This document shows positions 1 to 5,803 of a stretch of DNA of 8,168 nucleotides, piece after piece (the stretch's first letter is position 1; each line of letters opens with the position of its first letter). The stretch covers positions 1 to 8,168 of the forward strand of contig JAUNSE010000073.1 in NCBI GenBank assembly GCA_030539415.1, read 5' to 3'. The position numbers and the translations under genes were made by a program. Below the pieces are notes generated by a model. It saw only the letters and a list, made by a program, of their open reading frames with translations, had not been told where the DNA came from and did no database searches. This stretch comes from Desulfovibrionaceae bacterium. GTDB taxonomy: Bacteria > Desulfobacterota > Desulfovibrionia > Desulfovibrionales > Desulfovibrionaceae.

Positions 1-2
1 AG

Positions 3-965
3 CGCTCGCAGCTGATCACTCTGGGAGCGCTCCTGCGGGCCGTGGCCGGCGTGGCCGTGGGCGGCGGCGGAGCGGCTGCCATGGGCGCCCTGGGCGCGGG
101 CCAGTCCGCCATGCTCAACTACAGCCGCGCCGACGAGACAGAGGCCGACCACATAGGCCTGCAGTTCATGATCAAGGCCGGCTATCCTCCGTCGGGCCTG
201 GCCAACGGCTTCAAGATCCTGCGCAGCAAAAGCCAGATGATGGGCATTTCCGTGCCCACCTACCTTTCCACCCACCCGGACATCGGCGACCGCATCAACG
301 GCATACAGACGCGCATGCTCAGCATGCCCAAGTCAGTCGTCAACCGCACTGTGGACGACAGGCGCTTCAAGCGCATGCAGGTGCTCCTCTGGGGCCGCTA
401 CGGCACGCCCGAGACCGCTCTGCACCGCTTCAGCGGCCAGGACGCCCTGTCCCTCATGGGCCGGGGCATGGTCAGCTCGCGCCTCAACCGGGTGAACGAC
501 GCGTCGGCCTGCTTCGACCAGGCCGTGGCAAAGGCGCCGTCCGACAGCCTGGTGCTGCGCGAGGCCGGCATCTTCAACTACCGCAAGGGCAGCGCGGCCA
601 AGGCTCGCCAGCTCCTGCAGAAGGCGCTGCAGCTGGATCCGCGCGACTACATGGCCAGCTTCTTCCTGGCCAGGCTGCAGGACGACGAGGGACAGCACGC
701 CCAGGCCCAGCAGAGCTTCAAGAACGTGCTCCGGGCCGTGCCCGAAGACGCGGAAGTGCACGAGGCCCTGGCCCGCAGCTACGGCAAGGCCGGCAATCAG
801 GCCCTGGCCTACATTCACATGACCTACATGGCCATCTATTCGCAAAACAAGCGCCAGGTCGAACGCTACTACGACCGGGCCAAGGCTCTGGGACAGAACA
901 CTCCCGAATTCAAGAAGATGGATTCTGTCTACAAGGAGCGCAAGGAAATATGGGAGAAGCTCTGA
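3..965 (+). CDS. M48-family zinc metallopeptidase with C-terminal TPR repeats (5' end outside window)
   Basis: The reading frame is open to the left edge, so this is the last 320 residues of a longer protein; a GTG at 42 is only an internal codon. The HEXXH zinc site must lie upstream. What is visible is a small hydrophobic, Gly/Ala-rich segment (residues 4-37 of the fragment) and then SRADETEADHIGL. There the Glu of the ExxAD motif (fragment residue 45) is expected to be the third zinc ligand of M48 peptidases. The last ~170 residues are helical with TPR-like repeats (for example around ALQLDPRDYMASFFLARL). This architecture is that of BepA/YfgC-type proteins, which are exported and monitor outer-membrane protein assembly. 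Export cannot be checked because the N-terminus is missing. Its TGA stop shares one base with the hslV ATG, so translation is probably coupled. Family assignment is confident; the BepA-like role is inferred. Confidence 0.88.
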   Translation, partial: RSQLITLGALLRAVAGVAVGGGGAAAMGALGAGQSAMLNYSRADETEADHIGLQFMIKAGYPPSGLANGFKILRSKSQMMGISVPTYLSTHPDIGDRINGIQTRMLSMPKSVVNRTVDDRRFKRMQVLLWGRYGTPETALHRFSGQDALSLMGRGMVSSRLNRVNDASACFDQAVAKAPSDSLVLREAGIFNYRKGSAAKARQLLQKALQLDPRDYMASFFLARLQDDEGQHAQAQQSFKNVLRAVPEDAEVHEALARSYGKAGNQALAYIHMTYMAIYSQNKRQVERYYDRAKALGQNTPEFKKMDSVYKERKEIWEKL

Positions 966-1504
966 TGCCCGTCGAATTTCACGCAACCACCATTCTGGCC
1001 GTCAAGAAGGACGGTCACGTCACCATGGCCGGCGACGGCCAGGTCACCATGGGCCAGACCATGGTCATGAAGCACACGGCGAAGAAGATCCGCCTTGTGG
1101 GCGACGGCAGGATTCTGGCCGGCTTCGCCGGCGCGACGGCCGATGCCTTCACCCTGTTCGATCTCTTCGAGGCCAAGCTGAAGGAGTTTCACGGCAATCT
1201 GGTCCGCGCGGCGGTGGAGCTGACCAAGCAGTGGCGCAGGGACAAGTATCTGCAGAAGCTCGAGGCCATGCTGCTGCTGGCCGACAGCGAGCACATCCTG
1301 CTGCTCTCCGGCACGGGCGACGTGATCGAGCCCGACGACGACGTGGCCGCCATCGGCTCGGGCGGTCCCTACGCCCTGTCCGCGGCAAGGGCCCTGCTGC
1401 GCCATTCGGACCTCGACGCCGAGACCATCGCCCGCAATGCCATGACCATTGCCAGCGAGATCTGCGTCTACACCAACAGCAACTTCACGGTGCACACCCT
1501 GTAG
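965..1504 (+). CDS. hslV: HslV (ClpQ) ATP-dependent protease, peptidase subunit
   Basis: Cytosolic threonine protease that forms a dodecameric chamber and degrades proteins delivered by the HslU (ClpY) ATPase. The product is 179 aa, normal for the family. The sequence reads MPVEFHATTILAV, and the Thr at residue 8 aligns with the catalytic N-terminal Thr, so MPVEFHA is a short propeptide like that of ClpQ-type proteins. Other hallmarks are AGDGQVT (22-28), the Lys-Lys pair at 40-41 near the active site, GFAGATADAFTLF (53-65) and AIGSGGPYA (129-137). The start at 965 is preferred because GGAGAAG lies 5 nt upstream and the propeptide has normal length. An in-frame ATG at 950 would add five residues (MGEAL) and lies inside the end of the peptidase gene. 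The usual partner hslU is not next door: ispE follows after 21 nt. Confidence 0.95.
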   Translation: MPVEFHATTILAVKKDGHVTMAGDGQVTMGQTMVMKHTAKKIRLVGDGRILAGFAGATADAFTLFDLFEAKLKEFHGNLVRAAVELTKQWRRDKYLQKLEAMLLLADSEHILLLSGTGDVIEPDDDVAAIGSGGPYALSAARALLRHSDLDAETIARNAMTIASEICVYTNSNFTVHTL

Positions 1505-1525
1505 CGGGACGGGGACGGAGGGGAC

Positions 1526-2479
1526 ATGAGCGATGCCCGGGAGCCCGTCAGGGCGGACTTTCAGCAGACCGTGCTCAGGGCCGGCTGCAAGATCAATCTG
1601 AATCTTGTCATCACCGGCCGCAGGGACGACGGCTATCATCTGCTCGACTCCGTCTTCCACCCGCTTGACGAGCCGCACGACACGCTGACCGTCCGTCCCG
1701 GCGAAAGGCCCGGCCTTGCGCTCTCGACCGCTGAAGCGGGCATTGACCCGCACAGGAACACGCTGACCAGGGCCTGGTCGGTCTTCGCCGAAGCCACGGG
1801 TCTTGAGTTCGCGCTCGATGTCGATCTCGAGAAGGGCATACCCTGGGGCGCCGGCCTCGGCGGCGGCAGCTCCGACGCCGCGGTGCTGCTGCGCTTCCTC
1901 GCCAGTCTTGCCGCAGGAATCGGCCGCCCGGTCGCCGAGGCCGAACTGCACGCCATGGCCGCCGGAGTGGGTGCGGACGTGCCCTTCTTCCTTGTCGCGA
2001 AGCCCTGCCGTGTGACTGGCATAGGCGACAGACTGGAGATTCTCGAGCCGGGCGACCTGGATCTGCCGGGCAGGGAGCTGCTTCTGGTCATGCCGGATGT
2101 GAAGGTCTCAACTCCCTGGGCATACAGAGCTTATGACGAGGCTTCCGAGCGCGGGGATGCGGACCGGCACGGCTCTGTCACGCAATTACCTCGGAAAAAC
2201 GCCGAGACGTTGACAGGTCCCGCAAAAGCTAGTAAGGAATGCCTTCCCAAATATTCGCCGGCTGGGCTTTTTGTGAACGACCTTGAAGACGTGGTTTTCG
2301 GCCAGCACCCGGAAATCCGCGCCGTCAGGGACCACTTGCTTCAGCTGGGAGCATGCGCCGCCTGCATGAGCGGCAGCGGCTCCAGCGTGTTCGGTGTGTT
2401 CAAGGAACATTCCACCGCGTGCGCCGCTGCTTCCGCCATGCCTTGGCGCGTGCAGCATTGCGCTCTCTCTGGGATGTAG
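1526..2479 (+). CDS. ispE: 4-diphosphocytidyl-2-C-methyl-D-erythritol kinase
   Basis: GHMP-family kinase of the non-mevalonate (MEP) isoprenoid pathway; it phosphorylates the 2-hydroxyl of CDP-methylerythritol using ATP. The product is 317 aa, slightly longer than the usual 280-300. Visible motifs are GCKINLNLVITGRRDDGYH (20-38) with Lys22 at the substrate site, the ATP-binding loop PWGAGLGGGSSDAA (106-119), GADVPFF (149-155) with the catalytic Asp151, and MSGSGSSVFG (281-290). ATG 1526 has GGAGG about 4 nt upstream. Residues ~205-247, between the Asp loop and the C-terminal motif, look unlike the rest: they are hydrophilic and use codons such as TTA, AAA and AGT in an otherwise GC-rich gene. 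This accounts for part of the extra length. The last three codons and the TAG stop (2470-2479) lie inside the acceptor stem and following bases of the downstream tRNA-Gln. The enzyme identity is secure. Confidence 0.96.
   Translation: MSDAREPVRADFQQTVLRAGCKINLNLVITGRRDDGYHLLDSVFHPLDEPHDTLTVRPGERPGLALSTAEAGIDPHRNTLTRAWSVFAEATGLEFALDVDLEKGIPWGAGLGGGSSDAAVLLRFLASLAAGIGRPVAEAELHAMAAGVGADVPFFLVAKPCRVTGIGDRLEILEPGDLDLPGRELLLVMPDVKVSTPWAYRAYDEASERGDADRHGSVTQLPRKNAETLTGPAKASKECLPKYSPAGLFVNDLEDVVFGQHPEIRAVRDHLLQLGACAACMSGSGSSVFGVFKEHSTACAAASAMPWRVQHCALSGM
2210..2238 (+). promoter_or_regulatory. Possible internal promoter inside ispE for tRNA-Gln/prs
   Basis: A perfect -35 hexamer TTGACA (2210-2215) lies in the AT-richer, atypical-codon part of ispE. 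A 17-nt spacer places TAAGGA (2233-2238) at the -10 position, which is a poor match to TATAAT (first two bases only). The location, about 230 nt before the tRNA, would suit a promoter giving the tRNA-Gln, prs and rplY genes expression independent of ispE. This is only a candidate; the hexamer may have arisen by chance from Thr-Leu-Thr codons. Confidence 0.22.
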
Positions 2480-2544
2480 CCAAGCGGCAAGGCAACGGAC
2501 TTTGACTCCGTCATTCGAAGGTTCAAACCCTTCCATCCCAGCCA
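2470..2544 (+). tRNA. tRNA-Gln (anticodon UUG, reads CAA)
   Basis: A complete 75-nt cloverleaf can be drawn. The acceptor stem is TGGGATG (2470-2476) with CATCCCA (2534-2540). The anticodon stem is ACGGA/TCCGT (2495-2499 and 2507-2511) around loop CTTTGAC with anticodon TTG at 2502-2504. The T stem is GAAGG/CCTTC (2517-2521 and 2529-2533) with loop TTCAAAC. Discriminator G2541 is followed by an encoded CCA (2542-2544). The weak U1-A72 pair with G73 is the known identity pattern of bacterial tRNA-Gln. It lies between ispE and prs in the same direction and overlaps the last 10 nt of ispE, including the stop codon. It is therefore most likely cut out of a polycistronic transcript by RNase P and 3' processing nucleases. 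Confidence 0.97.
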
Positions 2545-2578
2545 ATTCAATCAAAGCTACCAGGGCAGGTTTTTGGCG

Positions 2579-3523
2579 ATGAACGACCTCAAGATTGTCA
2601 CCGGATCCTCCAATCCGGATCTCGCGCTCTCCATCTGTAATCATCTGGGCTGCCAGCTGATTCCCACACTGGCGACCACTTTTGCTGACGGCGAACTGCG
2701 TGTCGAAATCGGCGCCAATGTCCGCGGTGATGACGTTTTTGTCATCCAGCCCACCTGTCCGCCCAATGTCAACCGCAACCTGGTTCAGCTGGGCCTCATG
2801 TGCGACGCTCTGCGGCGCGCCTCGGCCGGCAGGATCACCGCGGTTGTCCCCTATTTCGGCTATGCCCGCCAGGACCGCAAGGTGAGCCCCAGGTCTCCCA
2901 TCAGCGCCAAGGTGGTGACCAACTTCATCACCTGCGCCGGTGCCCAGCGCATTGTGACCATCGACCTGCATGCCGGCCAGATTCAGGGCTTCTTCGACGG
3001 CCCCGTGGACAATCTGTTCGCCGCTTCGGTCATGATTGACGCGCTGCGCCCGGACATCGAGGGCGACCCGGTCATCGTGTCCCCCGACGCCGGCGGCGTG
3101 GAGCGCGCCCGCTCCTACGCCAAGCGCCTCGGCGCTCCCCTGGCCATCGTGGACAAGCGCCGCGACAAGCCGAATCAGGCCCACGCCATGCATGTCATCG
3201 GTGATGTGAAAGGCAAGACCGCCATCATCGTGGACGATATGATTGACACCGCCGGAACCCTGTGCGCCGCCGCCACCGTGCTGCTCGAGAATGGCGCCGT
3301 CAAGATTATGGCCTGCGCCACGCATCCCGTCCTCTCCGGGCCCGCCATCGACCGCATCAACGCGACCGAGGCCATGAGCGAAATCTTCGTGACCGACACC
3401 ATCCCGCTGGGCGAAAAACTGGCCCGCTGCCCCAAGCTGCGCGTGGTGGGTGTGGGCTCCCTGCTGGGCAAGGCCATTTCCAACATCCATACCGGCTCCT
3501 CCGTGAGCGTGCTCTTCAACTAG
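2579..3523 (+). CDS. prs: Ribose-phosphate pyrophosphokinase (PRPP synthetase)
   Basis: Transfers pyrophosphate from ATP to ribose 5-phosphate to give PRPP, the precursor of purines, pyrimidines, NAD, His and Trp; cytosolic. The product is 314 aa, typical of class I bacterial enzymes. Motifs in order are FADGEL (35-40), PYFGYARQDRK (91-101), DLHAGQIQGFF (129-139) with His131 at the metal/ATP site, SPDAGGVERAR (168-178), the catalytic flexible-loop KRR (193-195), and the PRPP-binding loop VDDMIDTAGTL (218-228). ATG 2579 is chosen because the family starts just before (L)KIVTG. A TTG at 2573 would add only two residues. Upstream ribosome-binding signal is modest (AGGGCAGG, 2562-2569). It starts 34 nt after the tRNA and 87 nt before rplY; prs-ctc-pth adjacency is also known from Bacillus. 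Nothing is degenerate. Confidence 0.97.
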   Translation: MNDLKIVTGSSNPDLALSICNHLGCQLIPTLATTFADGELRVEIGANVRGDDVFVIQPTCPPNVNRNLVQLGLMCDALRRASAGRITAVVPYFGYARQDRKVSPRSPISAKVVTNFITCAGAQRIVTIDLHAGQIQGFFDGPVDNLFAASVMIDALRPDIEGDPVIVSPDAGGVERARSYAKRLGAPLAIVDKRRDKPNQAHAMHVIGDVKGKTAIIVDDMIDTAGTLCAAATVLLENGAVKIMACATHPVLSGPAIDRINATEAMSEIFVTDTIPLGEKLARCPKLRVVGVGSLLGKAISNIHTGSSVSVLFN

Positions 3524-3528
3524 AGCCG

Positions 3529-3601
3529 GTACCCGACCGGGTTCCCTTCGGTACAGGTCAGCCAAATTACGCATTTCCGCGCAGTTGATGCGCGCAAGGA
3601 G
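3529..3601 (+). promoter_or_regulatory. prs-rplY spacer with hairpin abutting the rplY Shine-Dalgarno
   Basis: Two potential hairpins lie in the 87-nt spacer. The first pairs GTACCCGA (3529-3536) with TCGGTAC (3548-3554), with one bulged C. The second is CGCGC (3578-3582) with GCGCG (3590-3594) around loop AGTTGAT, and it ends one base before the strong ribosome-binding site AAGGAG (3596-3601). There is no U-tract, so neither looks like a terminator. A stem immediately beside the ribosome-binding site could control initiation on rplY. Autogenous control of rplY by L25 is described in gammaproteobacteria, but that leader is not recognisable here, so the role is inference. Confidence 0.45.
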
Positions 3602-3610
3602 ACGTTACCA

Positions 3611-4270
3611 ATGAATATCGAAAAGACACTCTGCGCCCAGAAGCGTGAAGGCGCCGGCAAAGGCGCTTCTCATCGTCTGCGTGCCCAGGGCCTCGTTCCT
3701 GGTGTTTTCTACAACAAGAAGGGCGAGAATATACTTGTCGGCGTGCCCTCTCTGCCGCTTGAGCAGCTGTACTTCGAGATCGGCACCACCACCGTCTTCA
3801 ATCTGGAGATTGACGACAACGGCAAGAAGGAAACCTACCCCGTCTTCTTCTGGGGCGTGCAGAAGCACCCCTACAAGAAGCGCTTCGTCCACATCGACTA
3901 CTACGGCGTCGATCTGGACCAGGAAGTGAAGGTCGACGTGCCGGTCGAGTTCGTGGGCACCGCCAGGGGCGTGAAGCTCGGCGGCTTCCTGGAAACCTAC
4001 CGCGAGACCATCACTGTGGCTGCCAAGCCCCTCGCCATGCCGCACAAGATCATCATCGACGTGACCGACATGGGCGTGAACCAGCACCTGACCGTTGACA
4101 AGGTCGCCCTGCCCGAAGGCGCCCGCGCCGTGTACGACGAGGCCTACGCCGTGGTGGCCGTCCTGTCCAACACCAAGGAAGTGGCCGAATTCGACGCTCT
4201 GGAAGCTGCCGCCGAGGCCCAGTCCGCTGCCGCCTCCGCCGCCGCCCAGGCCGCCGCTCCCGCCAAGTAG
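3611..4270 (+). CDS. rplY: 50S ribosomal protein L25 / general stress protein Ctc
   Basis: Binds 5S rRNA in the central protuberance of the 50S subunit. The product is 219 aa, so it is the long two-domain form (TL5/CTC type) rather than the ~95-aa E. coli form. The N-terminal 5S-binding beta-barrel covers about residues 1-95, including KREGAGKGASHRLRAQGLVPGVFY and the RFVHIDYYGVD segment. The C-terminal beta domain is about 96-190. A low-complexity Ala-rich tail (about 195-219, EAAAEAQSAAASAAAQAAA) ends in Pro-Ala-Lys. ATG 3611 has AAGGAG (3596-3601) 9 nt upstream. The gene is followed by an intrinsic terminator 28 nt after its stop, making it the last gene of the ispE-tRNA-prs-rplY run. The Ala-rich tail is common in long L25 proteins and its function is not clear from sequence. 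Confidence 0.95.
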   Translation: MNIEKTLCAQKREGAGKGASHRLRAQGLVPGVFYNKKGENILVGVPSLPLEQLYFEIGTTTVFNLEIDDNGKKETYPVFFWGVQKHPYKKRFVHIDYYGVDLDQEVKVDVPVEFVGTARGVKLGGFLETYRETITVAAKPLAMPHKIIIDVTDMGVNQHLTVDKVALPEGARAVYDEAYAVVAVLSNTKEVAEFDALEAAAEAQSAAASAAAQAAAPAK

Positions 4271-4298
4271 GCAGAGCCCGCAAATCAGAAAAGTCACC

Positions 4299-4332
4299 AA
4301 ACGGCATCTTCCTCCGGGAAGATGCCGTTTTT
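4299..4332 (+). terminator. Strong intrinsic terminator between rplY and pth
   Basis: A perfect 13-bp stem pairs AAACGGCATCTTC (4299-4311) with GAAGATGCCGTTT (4318-4330). It is extended by C4312-G4317 closing a TCCG loop, which is of the stable cUNCGg class. It is followed by a T-run (TTTTT at 4328-4332, shared with the stem base). It ends 28 nt before the pth start codon. Confidence 0.93.
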
Positions 4333-4360
4333 GCGCCCGTCAGCCAAACAGGAAACTGCC

Positions 4361-4999
4361 ATGGAATACAGAGGCGTCCTTGCCGGTCTCGGCAATCCGG
4401 GACCCAAATACGCCGGCACGCGTCACAATGCCGGCTTCATGCTTGTCGACAGACTGCTGGACATCGCCCATCTCGACGGCGAGGTGAGCGAGCAGAACGG
4501 CCGGCGCTTCAACTGCGAGCTCTACCGCGTCAGCCTGAAGCAGCTTGGCGGCACCTGGCTCTTCGTCAAGCCCCTGACCTTCATGAATTTGTCCGGCGAG
4601 GCCGTGCAGCCGGTTCTTGCCTGGCACAAGCTCGCCGCGAAGGACCTGGTTGTCGTGCACGACGAGCTGGACCTCCCTCCGGGCAGCCTGCGCTTCAAGT
4701 TCGGCGGCGGCAATGCCGGCCACAACGGGCTGAAGTCCATCACCCAGCAGCTGGGCACGCCGGACTTCTACCGCCTGCGCATAGGCATCGGCCATCCGAA
4801 GGACCGCGGCGAGGTGACAGGCTGGGTGCTCAACCGCATGCCCGAGCCTCAGGCCTCCATGTGCGCGGACGCCATCGAGGCCTGCGTGGACGTCCTGTCC
4901 GCCTTCGCGCGCAAGGGGCTGGAGAGCGCCGTCACCGAGGCCAACAAGGCCAGCCGCCGCATCGCGGCCCTGCACGAGGACGAGGGCGGCCGGCCCTGA
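4361..4999 (+). CDS. pth: Peptidyl-tRNA hydrolase
   Basis: Cleaves the ester bond of peptidyl-tRNAs that drop off ribosomes, recycling tRNA; a cytosolic monomer that is essential in many bacteria. The product is 212 aa, slightly above the ~190-aa norm because of a polar C-terminal extension. Family residues are all present: GLGNPGPKYAGTRHNAGF (9-26) with Asn12 and catalytic His22, KPLTFMNLSG (70-79) with Asn76, VVHDELDLPPG (98-108) with Asp101, and GGGNAGHNGLKS (115-126) with Asn122. ATG 4361 is chosen because it gives the standard N-terminus and has AGGAAA (4350-4355) upstream. An in-frame ATG at 4322 lies inside the terminator stem and would add 13 unconserved residues. A strong terminator separates it from rplY and another follows it, so pth appears as a small transcription unit of its own or depends on readthrough. 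Confidence 0.96.
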   Translation: MEYRGVLAGLGNPGPKYAGTRHNAGFMLVDRLLDIAHLDGEVSEQNGRRFNCELYRVSLKQLGGTWLFVKPLTFMNLSGEAVQPVLAWHKLAAKDLVVVHDELDLPPGSLRFKFGGGNAGHNGLKSITQQLGTPDFYRLRIGIGHPKDRGEVTGWVLNRMPEPQASMCADAIEACVDVLSAFARKGLESAVTEANKASRRIAALHEDEGGRP

Positions 5000-5039
5000 T
5001 CCGGGCTTCCGTCCACGCGCTGTTCCTTTTTCCGTTCCG

Positions 5040-5079
5040 GGTCCCGCCTCTTCTTTGAAAAGGCGGGACCTTTTCTTTT
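5040..5079 (+). terminator. Intrinsic terminator after pth
   Basis: A 10-bp perfect stem pairs GGTCCCGCCT (5040-5049) with AGGCGGGACC (5061-5070). Three more pairs are possible across the loop (TTC/GAA). The T-rich tail TTTTCTTTT occupies 5071-5079. It sits 40 nt after the pth stop and closes that transcription unit. Confidence 0.92.
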
Positions 5080-5189
5080 GCCTGTTGCATTTGCGCCCGT
5101 TTCCGCCTTTTAGCACCCATGCGACAGGCAGGACGCACCAGACAGACGGAAATGTCATGCCAGAGCGCCTGTCGAGGAAGACAATTGCA

Positions 5190-5239
5190 TACATGATGCA
5201 TGTAAAAATCATGCATATGGACTGAATATTTTCTACTAT
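5190..5239 (+). promoter_or_regulatory. Nested palindromic operator-like element with adjacent -10-like box
   Basis: Two overlapping inverted repeats share a central arm. TACATG-ATG-CATGTA spans 5190-5204, and ATGCATG (5196-5202) pairs with CATGCAT (5210-5216) across TAAAAAT. A -10-like TACTAT lies at 5234-5239, and a 17-nt spacing places the -35 region exactly on the right-hand CATGCAT half-site, which itself does not resemble TTGACA. This arrangement would fit a regulator-bound promoter reading toward carD. The regulator is unknown, and the promoter is inferred only from spacing. Confidence 0.35.
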
Positions 5240-5579
5240 GAGGACTTTGTCGCGCAGGGGCATTCTTTCTGTTGCGTGACCTGCAGGTAAAATTCTTTTT
5301 CATAACTATATTCAAAGTCTTGTATGCCGGAAGAGGCCTGCGGACCATCTCGTTTCTTCAAGTGTACTGGACTTTCAATCCGGCTTACTGTATGTTGACA
5401 ATAGCGACACCTGCATACCCTTTCGTTCCACCATCGCTGGGAATAGGCCCGTATGACGCAAATCGGCCACCATTGCCATTTTCCGGCCGGGAGGGCATTC
5501 GGGCAGACAGAGGGATGACCTCCTTCATGAAAAGGGTTCGTGCACCATTCTTTCCCGCGCTGCTGTTTTGATGTTCCGT

Positions 5580-5637
5580 CTTCTCCGCGACTTGCGGACT
5601 GCGGAGAAGCCTGTGCGCACATGCGCCTAATGTGCGC
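5580..5637 (+). repeat. Two tandem perfect hairpins upstream of carD
   Basis: Hairpin one pairs CTTCTCCGC (5580-5588) with GCGGAGAAG (5601-5609), 9 bp with a 12-nt loop. Hairpin two pairs GCGCACAT (5615-5622) with ATGTGCGC (5630-5637), 8 bp with a 7-nt loop. TGTGCGCACA (5612-5621) is in addition a perfect 10-bp palindrome, and TGTGCGC recurs at 5631-5637. No U-run follows, so these are not standard terminators. They could be part of a structured carD leader RNA or DNA-level operator sites. Confidence 0.5.
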
Positions 5638-5777
5638 CCCCTATCCTCTTGAAAAAGGAGTTGCGTAGGTTTTTCGCATAGAGCCGGTCGATCTGCATTC
5701 TGCCTTCTCCGCCGCGATCAAGGGTCCGAGCGCCGCACGGCGCCATCTCCGGCCCCCGCCGCTTTATGCGCTTTTGC

Positions 5778-5803
5778 ACGGCAGCCCGCGCTGCCGTAAG
5801 GAG
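5778..5803 (+). promoter_or_regulatory. Hairpin abutting the carD Shine-Dalgarno
   Basis: A perfect 7-bp GC-rich stem, ACGGCAG (5778-5784) with CTGCCGT (5791-5797) and a 6-nt loop, is followed with no gap by AAGGAG (5798-5803). That ribosome-binding site lies 5 nt before the carD ATG. A further small stem, GCGCC/GGCGC around GCAC, lies at 5730-5743. The arrangement parallels the hairpin next to the rplY ribosome-binding site and could set or regulate translation of carD. Confidence 0.45.

Noticed and set aside
929..1951. 340-codon minus-strand open frame opposite hslV and ispE
   Set aside because: Shadow of conserved plus-strand genes with no family resemblance.
2186..3574. 462-codon minus-strand open frame opposite ispE, tRNA-Gln and prs
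   Set aside because: It is antisense to two confidently assigned genes and a tRNA, and its Gly/Ala/Val/His-rich translation is what GC-rich third positions produce on the opposite strand.
4322..4360. Longer N-terminus of Pth from ATG 4322
   Set aside because: The codon sits inside the terminator's 3' arm, the 13 added residues are not family-like, and ATG 4361 has an upstream AGGAAA.
5272..5571. 99-codon plus-strand open frame in the pth-carD gap (TTG start)
   Set aside because: TTG start with no ribosome-binding site, no recognisable motif, and composition like translated non-coding DNA.
5236..5622. 128-codon minus-strand open frame in the same gap
   Set aside because: It has an ATG but no clear ribosome-binding site. 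It is Trp/Cys/Arg-rich without any family signal, and it crosses the palindromes and hairpins.
5661..5681. Six-codon mini-ORF (TTG CGT AGG TTT TTC GCA TAG) after AAAAAGGAG as a leader peptide
   Set aside because: The ribosome-binding site would directly touch the TTG with no spacing, and nothing in the codons suggests attenuation.
5649..5682. TTGAAA near GCATAG as a carD promoter
   Set aside because: The spacer would be 22 nt, too long for a sigma70 promoter, and the -10 match is poor.
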